From Rotaria sp. Silwood1 (Eukaryota > Rotifera > Eurotatoria > Philodinida > Philodinidae), in contig CAJNOP010000293.1 of the NCBI GenBank assembly GCA_905250075.1, positions 179,986-243,985 on the forward strand: DNA of 64,000 nucleotides, in the 5' to 3' direction. The translations under genes and the position numbers were made by a program. Shown piece by piece: positions 32,613 to 45,900 of the stretch (position 1 is the stretch's first letter; every line of letters starts with the position of its first letter). The notes beneath the pieces were generated by a model. It made no database searches and had not been told where the DNA came from. It saw nothing but the letters and a program-made list of their open reading frames with translations.

Positions 32613-34351
32613 TCCACAATATGAAGTACGAGATCAATTAAGAACGAATGAAAGTTAAAGAACGCCAAGAGTAAAGCGATTCTGAGTACAAGCACAGTAG
32701 AGTTAAGAGATGAAAACCAATTATATTTTTGAGTTCTAAAATTGTTAGTTTCAAAAATAGATTTAGCAATACGTGAAAAACAAATATTTCTCAAACGCTT
32801 CATGTTCATTATCGTCAATGATTTATTGATGTAGATTTGATAAGTTTCTAACCAACAAAATCGTATATTAGTACTGTCATCTACAGATGCTGTCATCTTT
32901 TCAACATTCATTCACATTGTTAAGATTATTCCAAAATGTTGACTTGAATAAAAGTAGACGACGTCATATTAAGCAAAATAAGAGGTGTAGGTCTATCCTT
33001 GATTCATACTCCAGGCATCTTTGTAGTTTTGAAAGCCATAGTAAGAGTTATATATATTCACAAAAAATGGCACCGATATTTTTTCAGATAATACAAATCA
33101 ATGCAAAGGTGAATATGAGTTAACGATAAGCCAATATCAACACTTATACCCTTCCTGTGAGATGGTGAATAGATCTATTAATTAGTTCTATTTCCAAGTT
33201 AATTATAGTGTGATCAAAAACTCATATTTTCACATACACAAATGCACTTTTCTTTAATTTTTTTGTTGTTCATTAAATCGAAATATCCAATGAAACTTTT
33301 TCTGGTTAGTATATCATCTGTCTGAAATGAATTGATCTCAATCATTTTATTACTGATGGATAAAAGTGTTATAAACAATATTTTATTTACATTTACACAC
33401 ATTATATAGCATAAGAAATCATTAAATCATTGTATGCATCAATCGAATAAACATTTAACATCAAGAGAAAACTATGTGATAATGACATTTATAATTAAAC
33501 AATGGAAATAGATAGACATTTTTCTTTACTTCAAATTTCCCACACATCACAAAAAATAACAAGAAAAATACAAAATCCATTAGCGTTTATAATGCACAGA
33601 CACGTTTTGAGACAATGGCTCCGGTAATTATTCAACCAGGCTTATTTTTAACTTGGAAGATGAAAAGAATTGCTACTTCTTCAACAAATAGAGTCTCTGT
33701 AAAACTCAAACTCAAGTTTTTCATATCCTAGAATTCACAACAACAATTCTATTTGAATTGACCAGCTGGATCAGAGTTGTCAATATTTTTTAAGAGCACA
33801 GAACTAAAAGTTCGACAAGAAGTTAGACTTTGTGAAAGATAAATCCTCCTAATCAGGAACTTGCGATAGGCTTCTGTGAGTTTGATATATCTCGATCAAA
33901 AAACATCGTAGAGAGCTGAAAGACGTTTCAATTTGTATAATTTAATTTGCTCTCTCATTCTACGAGATGAAAATCTTGAATTTCAGTTTTTCAGGGACTG
34001 TATCTTTGAAACAATTGAAATCTCGTTAGAAATAAAAATTATCTATAAAAATCACTATTTGAATTCTTAATAATGAACTTGTTTATTTTTACGGCTTTGC
34101 TGCATTGAATTACTTAATTGTAAATCTTGACAATTAATTGCAAGTATATGATGATATGTAGTTGTGAATGACATATTACTTGCTGTTCGTTTGTCGTATT
34201 CAATATATGTGCCTTCTAACAATGATTGCTAAAATATCATTTGATGGATACTGGATTATAAAAGCGACTCTGTTTAACCAATGACCGTTAAAAATGAACA
34301 CTTCAAATAATTAATCATTAAAATAAGTTTTTTACTGATTAAAATGTTAAT
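32613..34351. other. Intergenic, AT-rich
   Basis: No gene recognised. The 117-codon minus ORF at 32558-32911 and the 78-codon plus ORF at 32887-33123 have no motif. Confidence 0.5.
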
Positions 34352-34624
34352 TTAATTTAATTCTAATAACTATAATACAATATCCATATAACCAAGATAA
34401 ACAACTATATGTAATGGAAGCTAATCATCACAATTCATTATTGATGTGTCATAACGGTCGAATTCAACAAAAAGTTTCAATAAATCAAGACAATTATAAA
34501 GACAACATAAATGAACTAATGATTGATCATTATATTTCAAACAATTAAAATTCATGTTAATACGATAAGATTTTGATAGAAGAATTTCAAAATAATAAGC
34601 AAGTTGATGATAATTGAATATCAT
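34352..34624 (-). pseudogene. Inverted, broken copy of the NRARP-like gene
   Basis: Minus strand from ATG 34624 closely follows the NRARP-like gene at 41614-41934: it shares SLVHLCCLYN, LDLLKLFVEF and SIMN, and near-identical bases over much of the length. It differs by an internal deletion of about 13 codons near the N-terminus, by a TGG-to-TAG stop where the intact gene has NRDGW, and by a second stop in the last repeat (DIVL, then stop). After the first stop the frame still reads LPLHIVVYLGYMDIVL, so the copy was originally full length. It lies 7 kb from the intact gene in opposite orientation. Some protein differences are conservative, so decay may be fairly recent. Confidence 0.85.
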
Positions 34625-37382
34625 CTTTTCTGTGAATGAGAAAACAAAAGAATATTATCATTTTCTTTTTATAAAGAATCACTTATAAGAAATTTATATA
34701 TATGTATATAATAAGCTTTAGGTATCATAAGCCGGAAACCACAAATGAACATTCTTTTACTTTATATTATCCTTTCTCATACAAATAACACTTAATCGCT
34801 TGATTGAACTAGACTTTTTTTTTTTCCCAGAATGAAGAAAAACAAACAAACATTTGATATGAGTCTATTATCAAAAATGATTATGTAAAATTTTGCCAAT
34901 AATTTAATGATTGTTGGTAGAATAATTTTCTAAATTTTAGTTGAATGAATATGATTTTAATTGATCCAGGTGTATACAATAAAATGGATCATTTCCTTAA
35001 CTTTTTTTTTTCTCTTTTGATGTTCAACATCCGTTGATCACCATTATGTGTTGATTTTTATATAAACAATTCACTAGTCTAGCTCTAATAATAACATACA
35101 AATCTAAATGACTGCGAGCTATTTCTATGAATCATTCGTTTGCTTTCGACACATCGTCAAAATTGCCTTACAGCAGAATTATACGAGAAGTATTAGTAAC
35201 ACTGACGAGTTGTATTTCATGGATAATTGCTCGACAGCTTGTACTCCATATATATATATACATGCAGACATATTCTTTTTTTTTTTCTTCTATCTTGTAA
35301 ATACTAACACATGAGTATAGCTACGGCTTGATGCGTTCAGTTGTATTGCTCGCAGGCAAGTTCATACATTCTATTATTTACTGTTCGTATATAAGAAATG
35401 ACCATCGAACTGTTCATTCTCCTTATCTGACTCAGTGCATGAGAACGCGCACGAGCGGGCAAGTGTATGTGTGTCTTATCTTAAGCACTACTGTTCAATA
35501 CTAATGAATGAGAACATGCATGTCTAGAATAAGAAAAAGACAAAAATTTGTTTTTTTGTTGCTTATATGAATACATAGATAATTATTTGAATGAGACTAA
35601 TGATTCTAGCAGACATATAATGTCTATTATAGTGTGAATATCTTTTTTTGGTTAAATTACTATTAAATGAGTATTTCATATGGAAATTTTGAAGTAATCT
35701 TTATATCGTGATTCTCTTTTTTTTTCATGATAATGATAAATGATTATTTCTATCAACGCTTTTCTTATTATTACGTGAGATGTGAGAATATGTTTACTCT
35801 CACTTTTTCTTTCTATTATACGTTCATTTTGCTATTCTATATACTGATCATTCGGTCATAAGTCAGTATTTAAGAATAAGAGAAAAAAAAAGAGAAAAGA
35901 AATGAATCAATATCTTAATGCACAAAGTAAGTTTTAAGATTTTTTATGCATGAAAAAAAGAAAGTGAAAGATAAATACAAATATCAATAATTTTCTTCAA
36001 TTATATCAATTTTTCGATGACATACGAAGGTTATGTTTTGTTAATGGTGTATTCTTTCAGTTTTGTCTCAGCATGTCATCATATTTTTCTTTCTCTTTCT
36101 ATCGTTTTCTTTTATAAATGTTTAACTCTTAAGCAAAGACATCTCGTTTTTAGACATACTATGAGCATAAAAATAGACGAGAAATTAAAAAAAAAAAACG
36201 ACATAATCTATTATACTTTTAGTTGATTTTAACTACATATAAAGTGTATCATTGTTATATGACCATTAAGATTTTAATAATATTATACAATCATATAGAA
36301 TGAGTATTCAAATGAATCGTACATTATTAAAAAGTATCCAGCTATCTGTTTGTCTACTTGGGTTCAACAAAGAAAAAAGAAAAAAGGTCTAATTATGCAC
36401 CTTGTTTATGTGAACAATAATAACAGAGATAGATGTTTATCTAGTTTGGTATTTCTAGATTCATATAATGAGTATTTCCATACCATTTGAAATGTTCTCT
36501 CTTCAACAAACAATCACTTGGGAGATCAATGAGTCTTGGGATTAGTGATTAGTATCTCCATTTCTTTCTTTTTGTTTTTTCATGCATTACAATCAATAGG
36601 AAAAAGAATGAAATTCATAATAACTCGATCAGTTAGTTAAGCATTACTACTATACAAACACCAAACAGATGCATCGATATAGAAAGACAATAGAATTTAA
36701 GTTAATTTAATTTAGTCATTTTCTTTACTGTGTCTTTTGTTTTTTGTTTGATTTCCATATCCAGACGTAATCATCGTAAATTTTCTCATCGTCTGTTTCT
36801 TTTTCTTTTTTTTCTTTTTTTTTTCGTTCTTCTGTTCTAAGATTCTAAACAAGAACGATGAATAGGTGAATGACAAGAGAGAGAGAGAGAGAGAGAGTCT
36901 GCAAAGAAAAAGCTTAGAACACATACATTCACTGCAGGAAATTAATAATGAACGTAAAGAAAGAAGTACGAGCAATAAAAATTAGGACCTATCAAGATTT
37001 TTGCTGTCAAGCAAGTGAATAGAAGAAGAGAAAAAAAGCTTTTTCTTTTTTTTTAAGTATTCATAGCGTTGATGGTTAGAAGAGAACTACTGTCTATTGC
37101 CACTAAATGAACTTTTTGACAATGTCATGCAATATTTTCAATGTACGATATAGAGTATTAATCAGAATTATAAAATAGTATGTCTACACTTGAGAAATCT
37201 GACATAAATCGAACTTTTCAATTGATAACAAAAATAAATATAAAGAAAAGAAATAACAACAATAACCTTGATTAAGTACATTTATTTTCTTATACATCTG
37301 AGACTATGATTAATTTTATAGAATGATTTCTCTTTTTGTTTTTTATTTCTTTATTTAGAATTTTTCATTATTCATCAATGAC
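34625..37382. other. Intergenic, AT-rich, with (GA)n microsatellite
   Basis: No gene recognised over 2.7 kb. A (GA)n run of about 22 bp lies at 36876-36897 within a polypurine/polypyrimidine stretch. ORFs here (for example 35108-35314 plus, 36712-36975 minus) are driven by homopolymers. Confidence 0.55.
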
Positions 37383-40300
37383 ATGATTTATATTCTTGAC
37401 AGTAGCATTTGTTTGCTACTGTTTACAATAATATTTATTGTTCAATCGACAATATTTTATCAAAATGATTTTGAACCACGCGTATTTGATTATATACCAT
37501 TAAATTGTTATGATTGTTTATCATATCGTGATATTATATTAACACAATTAACAACAATACCAGCACAATCATTTGCTAATTTTAATTTAGGTTCACGTGA
37601 TACAAATATTATATTAAATGGACAATTAAAATTAATTTTTCAACCATATGCATTTCAATCACTTATTGTAGAAAAACCAAATAAAACATTAACAATTACA
37701 TTTGCTGCACCTAATTCATGGTTAAATATAACAGAAAATATGTTTAATGGTCTTGATCTTCGTTCATATTCAACATTACGTATAATAATTAAATTTTTTT
37801 ATGGTTGTACATTTCATAAAAATTCATTAACCGGTATTAAAATGGGTAAATATTCACGTTTAATAATTGATATATCATCTGTAACACAAATTAATTTTCA
37901 AAATAATATTATGGAAGAAAATAATTTAATATCATCCATTGATTTTATAATATCACGTACAGATACAATTATATTTGAATCATATTCATTTTTATTATTA
38001 AATATTAATAAAAATCAAATAATATCATTTTATTTTGAACTTATATCACATATATATTTAAAATCTTATTCATTTAAATCATTACAATTACAAACATTAA
38101 GTTCATTTCGTTTTTATTCATTATATTTAACACGTTTAACTATTGATTCATATGCATTTCAAAATATGTCATTAGATACAAATTCAATATTTAATTTTAC
38201 AATAAATACATTAGGTACATGTTTATGTTTAAAATCTTATACATTTGATTATATACATAATATATATGAAAGTAAAAATATAAAAATTTTATTTATATTA
38301 AATAATCTTCGTGGACTTTCAATTTTTTCAAATACATTTTCAAATTTATCATTAAATAATATTGAAAATCAATTAAAAATTTCTTCAGAAAATTCTATAA
38401 ATGATCCAAATTCAATAATAAATTTTGAAAAAAATTCTTTTTCATCAATTAATTCTGGTTTAATTATATTAAATTTTTCATCAACAACAATAATTAAATT
38501 TGAAAAAAATTCTTTAGAAATAAATAATTTATATTATAATATTTATTTCAAAGATATTACTTTACTTGATTTATCATTATTAAATTTAAATCTTTTTAAA
38601 ACAAATATTAATATATATTTTGATTATGTTTATTATGTTAAATGGTTTCAATCAATTGAAAAAAATTTTATGTAAATAAAATATAATTTATAATTAAATA
38701 ATTATTCTTTTGAGGATTAGTTCGAAAGTACAGAAACAATTTCTTTTTTGACTCTAAAAAAAATAACCACTTTCATTAACATCAAGTTCTACAAAATAAT
38801 CTCTTCAAGTATAATAACTTGATTGTGTTAGCACGAGCAAAAGATTTTCTATATAAAAAAAAAAAAACTCATTTTTCTTAACATAAAAAATATTTTTACT
38901 AAAGATGATCTTCATATTTGAAATCAGCATCGAATAATGAATAATTAATTAATATTCTTAAGGTTATATTAACATTTAAGAGATAATAAAGAATATTCAT
39001 CTAGCCTAGAGAAAAATGTATAATATGTTTACGAAGACGAACAACTGTCTTCGAAAGAGCAATTTCCTATTCTAATGATGAGAATTATAAGCGAGTACTC
39101 ATTAGTAATCTTCGTACTGAGACTTAAGTGTCTAAACATGACAATTGAGTATTGCGCATTGTAATATCGTATGTTTCGTGAGTACTCATATGTAGTTATT
39201 ATGTACTCTAGTGTTTTATATAAAATTATTTATAATTATATATTCTGTTAAGTATTGTTGTACTACATCCGTTTTATTTTAGTATGAAAGTAATATTTAG
39301 AGACAGAAATATATAGTAGATGTAATCAATTTGAGAATCAAAAGTATTCATTTTTCTTTGTAGGTTTTCTATTTTTTGAGACAATTTTGTTTCAATAATT
39401 TGGTAAAAGAATAAAAATATTCATATAATTGTTGTTGTTTTTTTTTCTTCATCGATTTTCATAATTATTATAGATTTAAGTAAATGTTTAATCTTTATTG
39501 AGAAATGAATAGGTTGAAAATAAAAACTTATTTGTCTTTTATTTAAATCATTCCCTAGTCGAACTTTTTTATTCAAGCACTTGCCAAGACTTGAGCTCAA
39601 GAATGTGTCCATAGCGCATGATATTCTTGCTCAAGATGTTCATGTTTTTCATGCGCATGCTACAAATCTTTTTTTATTTAATTACTTTAAATTTATATAT
39701 TGAAATAAATGTCATTTTTTTTTTGTTTTAGTAATTCTCGATCATTAATTCAATTCTATTTTAATAATATTGCTAATAATTCATGTCTTATTTATGAAGC
39801 TCCTCGTTATTTATCATGGTTATTTGAAAATTCTAATACAACAATATGTAATTGTCCATTATTATTTGCATATAAATATGGTCAATTAGATGGACAATTT
39901 ATACCATGTATACATTTAATGTCTGGACATGAAACAGCACGTAAAATGGATGAATGTTATTTTGAACGAAAAGAAAATCAATGTCATACAACAATTGAAT
40001 CTTTAACTAATTTAAATAATAATAATAATACATTAACAAATACAATTATAATAAATTCATTAGAAATAGATAATTTTTTAATACATCAATTATATGATAA
40101 AAATTATTTAACATGTTCATATAATTATTCATTTTTTCGATCAACATTTATTATTCGTTCACGTTTATTTAATAATATAGGTCTTATTATTGGTATTATT
40201 CTTAGTATATTTATTATATTACTTATACTTGTTATGGCATTATTAAATGGTTTACAATATAAAATACGAGAATATGATGAAACATGGACATGGAGACGAA

Positions 40301-40536
40301 ATATGTCTTGGACATCATTACGACGAACATTATCACAAACATCATTAAGACGTTCAAGACGAGATTTACGTACAATTAATGAACATATAATAACATCAAA
40401 ATCTGATAATCAACTTGATCGTTTAAGATTTGAACACGTAGATAATGATGAACAAGAATTAGATAGTGAATTTATTCAAATACCATGTATTAATTTATCA
40501 ATTGAGGAAAACTTAAAGAAAAATACTCAAATATAA
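37383..40536 (+). CDS. Leucine-rich-repeat type I membrane protein (receptor-like)
   Basis: Two exons, 37383-38671 and 39732-40536, joined across a 1060-bp intron (TTTTAT|GTAAAT ... TTTTAG|TAATTC) in phase 2, give 697 residues. Residues 1-25 form a signal peptide. The ectodomain has many irregular 20-25-residue units with an AF/SF-x-(N/S)-L pattern (QSFANF, YAFQSL, NSLTGI, YSFKSL, YAFQNM, NTFSNL, NSFSSI), typical of divergent extracellular LRRs, and ends in an LRRCT-like cap (ENSNTTICNCPLLFAY and later cysteines). Numerous N-x-S/T sites fit a glycosylated surface protein. One membrane helix (GLIIGIILSIFIILLILVMA) is followed by an approximately 95-residue cytoplasmic tail with basic Ser/Thr repeats (SWTSLRRTLSQTSLRRSRR), possible kinase sites. 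Third codon positions are almost all A/T, as in the neighbouring NRARP-like gene. Ligand and function are unknown. Confidence 0.75.
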
Positions 40537-41613
40537 GGAAGAATTTTTCTTTTGTGATATTTTTATTTTGTTTTCATTTTAAATAAATTAGAAATGTAAA
40601 ATACAATTGAACTTCTTTGCCATATAAAAATTATATAAAATTTCGTTTATTTTTTTAGGAAATTTTTTAAATTATTTTATCAAACTTCTCTAGAAATAGA
40701 ACCTCTTTTTTTTTTGTTTCATACATGTTTTTGCAAAAAGTCTATCTTATAAAATATTAGTTTATTCACATTATAGTATTGAATTTCATTTTCAAATTTT
40801 AAATAATTCTTAACTTTTCCAGAATTTCAAATTAGCTTTTTTGTTAATAAATGGCAGAAAAATCAAAGTTTTTACTTAGAAAAATATTAACACTCTGCAA
40901 AGACTTTAACTGTCAGTTATAATAGAGAAAAAGAATCAAAATTAATAATATAGGAAAATTAGAATAGTTTCTCTCATGTGTAGAATAATTTAACTTCTTT
41001 TTTATTGAGTGATAAATCTAATAATTACAGGAAGCACTTATAAACATCCTCAAAAATGGATAAATATTTATTTTTTTTTTCAGTTCGTGTTAAAAAAAAA
41101 TGAATGTGTATGTTTATGAGAAATAGAATATGATTGTAATAATGATGATGCGAATGGTGAAAGCATGAGAATGAGAAATTGAAACGCATATCTCACTGTA
41201 CAAAATAAAAGGTGTTAAATTACATACGAAAGTGTTAAGGCGGATCTCACGGTCAACATGAAATGTACACACACACACACACATACAAAAAAAAACATTT
41301 AGATCATATTTGGTACTCAAATATTTTCTTTCTTGTAACTGATCATATTGGATTAGACTAGTTTTTCTCATTAGTGTTCATTTTCGTATTTTTTAAACTC
41401 AATATACAGATGTTTCAATCAAACAAATCATGCTGTGTGTCCGAACATTATTTGATCTTCTTTTTTTTTTTCTCTCGTTCTCACCTAACTGACAATTAGA
41501 ATGATTGAATGAAAATTTTCTCATTCGTTTTTTTTTTTTTTTTTTTTTTCGTTTCCTGTCATTTCATTTTTCGATATATATTCGCTGCTTGTACATTTCA
41601 TTTCATAGTGAAT
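40537..41613. other. Intergenic between LRR and NRARP-like genes
   Basis: No gene recognised. A (CA)n run lies at 41266-41284 and a poly-T tract of about 22 at 41529-41550, about 60 bp upstream of the NRARP-like start, perhaps in its 5-prime leader or an intron end. Confidence 0.5.
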
Positions 41614-41934
41614 ATGATTCTCGATCATCATCAATTTACTCATCGTTTATTTAATACTATTCTTCATAATGGAAATATTTATGATATTAAAATGCTTGTA
41701 TTAAAATCTTATCGTATTAATATTAATCTTAATTGTTTAGAATATAATGGACAATCATTAGTTCATTTATGTTGTCTTTATAATCGTCTTGATTTATTGA
41801 AAATATTTGTTGAATTTGCTCATTGTGATATATCAATAATGAATCGTGATGGTTGGCTTCCATTACATATAGCTGTTTATCTTGGTTATATGGATATTGT
41901 ATTATATTTATTAGAATGTATTAAATCAAATTAA
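41614..41934 (+). CDS. NRARP: NRARP-like ankyrin-repeat protein (Notch pathway)
   Basis: A 106-residue ORF, close to the roughly 114 residues of vertebrate NRARP. It consists of an N-terminal helix (FNTILHNGNIYDIKMLVL) and two ankyrin repeats: YNGQSLVHLCCLYNRLDLLK and NRDGWLPLHIAVYLGYMDIV, ending LYLLECIKSN. The NRDGWxxLHIAxxxGxxDIVLYL stretch is the hallmark of NRARP. In vertebrates NRARP is a Notch-induced feedback inhibitor that binds the Notch intracellular domain/CSL complex in the nucleus and also stabilises LEF1; that role here is an inference. The ATG at 41614 is preferred over an in-frame one at 41509, which would add a low-complexity Phe tract encoded by poly-T. A decayed inverted copy is at 34352-34624. 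Confidence 0.85.
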   Translation: MILDHHQFTHRLFNTILHNGNIYDIKMLVLKSYRININLNCLEYNGQSLVHLCCLYNRLDLLKIFVEFAHCDISIMNRDGWLPLHIAVYLGYMDIVLYLLECIKSN

Positions 41935-42972
41935 AATCTAGTCATATTATTATTATTATTTTTTTGTCTTTTGCATGTGAAAAAAATTTTCCCGGTGTTT
42001 ATTCAAAAAGGTAATTATTTGTCTGATACTTAAATATAAGATTATGAGCTTAGCAATCGATCGAATTCAGCTTATTCTTGATCTTTTTTTTTTCTTTTCG
42101 AAGTACCATTGAGTTTTTTTTTTTTTCTTTTTAGAAAATGTGAACAGTGATTAACAATCAAATCAAATATATCCTCTTCAAAGTGGTCACGTACCGTTGA
42201 TGTTTAAATAATTTTTTGTGCGCCATCGAAAACAAAACAACAAAAACGAAAGTGATAGTTTTCTCACCTATTGCTCTTTTTTTCCCATGTTGTATTATGT
42301 AAATAAAAAATGAATCGATCACACGATGTGTGTCGGTACGTTTCTCTCTCTTTTTATCTATCTATGTTATGACAAGATAATCTTCAAATAGAAGAAATGA
42401 ATAAACTAAACGTGATTAATTTGAATTTTTCTCATCAAAGTATTCGTTATATATTTCAAAAAGAATGCATTGAAATATTGTTATGCACTTCACAATTTTT
42501 TCAACACCTTTTTTTTTTTTTATCAAATGATTTTGCTTTTAAGTTTTTAAGCACGTTACCTATCTCAAAATTGATTAACAAGAAAAAAAAACAATGCAAT
42601 AGCACAATGTTTTTTTTTTGCCTTTTCTGTCTGAGTAAAACATAGTTTTGAGAAAAACTTTTCATCGTTTATAAGTTCATTCAGCGCGCTACAAAAATGA
42701 GTGTCGAAACACTCAATTTAAAGAAATAGCTATTTTCAAAAGAGATTAGAGTTTTATTGACGGTATTCTCATATGAATAGCACTCAAACTAAATGATTAT
42801 TTAAGTAAAATATCCTTTCAATTATTTTATTTTTCATTGAAACATTGAATGTAGATGAATAAATTCGAATTCAATTGAGGATTTACTAAATCATTTTTCA
42901 GTATTATTTAAATATTGAATTATTGCACTAAGATAAATTTTTATTATAAAAATCTTTAATTAATATATTTTA
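41935..42972. other. Intergenic between convergent genes
   Basis: Convergent 3-prime ends of the NRARP-like and GTPase genes. Poly-T tracts and no recognisable gene. Confidence 0.55.
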
Positions 42973-45900
42973 TTACATCTTTTGTACTTCATATTCGTAT
43001 TCTTCAATCATCATTCGATGTCTTTTCTTAACAGCTGTCATTTGTTCATGCACCATAGAATATCCCTTAATCATTTCAATTAATTTATAGATAGTTGGTA
43101 GATCGATATTCTCTTGAGTCAATTTCATTTTCTTCATTTGTTGTTCATATTCATTTGCAAATTTCGACAATTCTTCGCTCAATTGCTTATTAAAATTATT
43201 TGATATTTTAATTTCACATATATATGTTTCTTCAGCAATCATTTCTATCAAACCATTCAATAATGGATCATCCTTTGTAGAATGCGCTGTATGCATAAGA
43301 AAATAAGCTAATTTGGTACTTGCATGAATCAGCGTAGTTAACATATCGATCATTGTATTTTCAACATTATTGAAAGTTATATTCGAATATGTATAGTTCA
43401 GTGCATAATCGATCGAAACATGTTGATCAAGAGTACACAAGCATCTGACACAACTATTGTTTTGCATCGCATGTGGATAAGTAGAGAAAATCCAAAATTC
43501 AACAACTTGTTTTAGATCACCTTTACACGAAAGACAACGCGTAGCTGTAGAATGAAGAGGTTTTGCAATTAATTTAATGAATTGGTTCGATTTATTTTTC
43601 CATAGAATAAAATTGCGAAGAGTATTTCTTATTGTTTCTAATATTGGCTGAATCATATAAGAAATTTCAAATTGAGCATGTTTAATTGTTTGCCATCCAT
43701 TTTCTATACGATATTCGATGAGTTCTTTATTAATATAATCAATTAAACGTTTGGATTCGTTAACTGATGTTGACCAACTCATTTGATATTCTTTTTTTTC
43801 TTCATCAGTAAATGGAATATTATTTCGTAAGGCGACTAAATATCGAAATGCTTCACTATCAAAACAATATGTATTTTCTTTTTTAAACGAAATATTATCC
43901 ATTGAAGCTGATGTAAGCATAATTTTCAGTAATGGACCTGTATTTCCAGGTGTATAAAAAGTTGATCGTGCATTAGTAAAACAAAAGATAATATTATTCT
44001 GAGCTTTTGAATCAAGAAGAGAAAATAATTGAATAAGACATGTACGAAAAAAGATATGTAATCGTGATGAATTTGGTTTGAGAAGAAAACAAATAGCATT
44101 CAAATATGTAATATTATTGATGTATTGTAAAATATGTTGCATATTTTGTTCATCTTGATCAAGACCTCGTGTATCACCAAAACCAGGTGTATCAATAATA
44201 CGTACCTTTCTTCGGTTATTATCTTCACTATGCTTAAAATCAAATATATAAGATTTACAATGTTGTGTTATGGATTCACCAACAATGTTAAAATTTTCAT
44301 TGTTAAAACGATCGAGTTCACCAAATTTGACTGTTCGTTCTTCAAAATGATCACCAACCGTCATAATAAATGAGACAGGAATGATTACGATAGGTTCACC
44401 TGATTCAGCTTGTTCAAAAGAATCGAATGTAAGATAATTGGCAAAAGCATTGATAAAGGTTGATTTACCAACACCAGTTTCACCAAGAAGAAGAATATTA
44501 ATAGTTTTATCTTTTGACACTAACACTGGTTCATGGGGTACTGGTAAAGGTGAAGGAATGGGAGAGCCATTAATTGGAGAGAATATTTGCTGTTTCGCAA
44601 GATTTTCACTATAGTTTATTTCATTGGATGGTAATATTATCATGTCATGCAGTTGAAACGAAGAATAGGAAAAATCAGCATAGATAAGGCGTAACATCGA
44701 ATTACTTATGAATTTTTGACGTAATATTCGACGTAAGTGCATCAGTTTTGAAGGATTGTTTTCGTTTAGAGTATCATTGGAACACAGTATCAGTTTACGT
44801 TGATCATTATTTATCAGCTTGCGTTCAATCGTTGTTATATTATCAAATTTGTCGATGTTATATTTAGCTGCATTCTTATATTCAAATTGTTGCTGCCGCA
44901 AATCTGTAATCAAATGTCCTTTTTTTTCTAAGTGACTCGTATTCCGAATTAATTCTTTGATATCATTTTTCATTGTTCGTTGTACATGATCCTGAAGCGC
45001 TCGATCGATTTCGTAACTTTTCTCGAGACCACTGCGGGCATCAATTACTAGTTTAGAAACTTGTTGAATTTTACTCATATATATATTTCTCAGGTTGAAC
45101 CATTGAATGCGAGCTTTCTGAAGTTGGTCAAAGAGATGCCCACACAGCAATCTCGGTATAGGTTCATCCAGCGAGGTATCTAAATATCTAATCAAGTTTC
45201 TTAATTGCAGTAAACCTTGTTCAATACTGTCTGTGAGTGAACAAGGCAGAAGTCTAAATTGGTCAGCTTTTGTCGTTTGTAAAGGATGCAACAATATAGT
45301 ACTTGTTGTTCTATTAGGTGAATATAATGTTGTGAGTGGGTGAAGAGTATAGTTTAATGGATAAATATATTTTGGGTACCTTTTGAACATATCGATTTCA
45401 CAAAGAAGATAAGAAACGTTGAAAAAACAGGTTAAATTAGGCATATTTGAGTAAATTTTCGTATTGAAAGTTTTACTGAGTAAATCGTCTTCGTTACAAG
45501 TAAGCATTAACATACCGTTTTTTTCTCTCAGAAACTGGTCACGAACTTTTTCCAATATACGATCGATCTTATTGGTAACGGTATCTTCTCTTGGTAGCTG
45601 AAAAACAATAACAGCATCAATTCCAAAAGTTATCGAGGTAATCATATGAGTAGCATGAGGTAGAGTACGCCATATTGCGCTGTTTTCCAGGGCACGTACC
45701 TCATTTTCAAGAAATTGTTGTGTACCATAAATCCAAGAATAGTATAAGAAGCGAGTATGTTGATCTATACGATGAGGATAATTAAGAAGTTCTGCTATTC
45801 CAGATCGATTCGTTAAATTCAACAATAAACTTAGCCGTAATTCCGGTTCAATACCAATACATTCAAGTATATTGAAGTTTGAATCTACACTGCCATTTAC

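Noticed and set aside
34352..34624. 67-codon minus-strand ORF taken as a separate small gene
   Set aside because: It is the front part of a decayed NRARP copy; the continuation after the stop is still recognisable.
36712..36975. 87-codon minus ORF with Lys run
   Set aside because: Produced by the (GA)n microsatellite and homopolymers.
41509..41613. Upstream extension of the NRARP-like ORF with a Phe run
   Set aside because: Encoded by a poly-T tract; the ATG at 41614 gives the length and N-terminus expected for NRARP.
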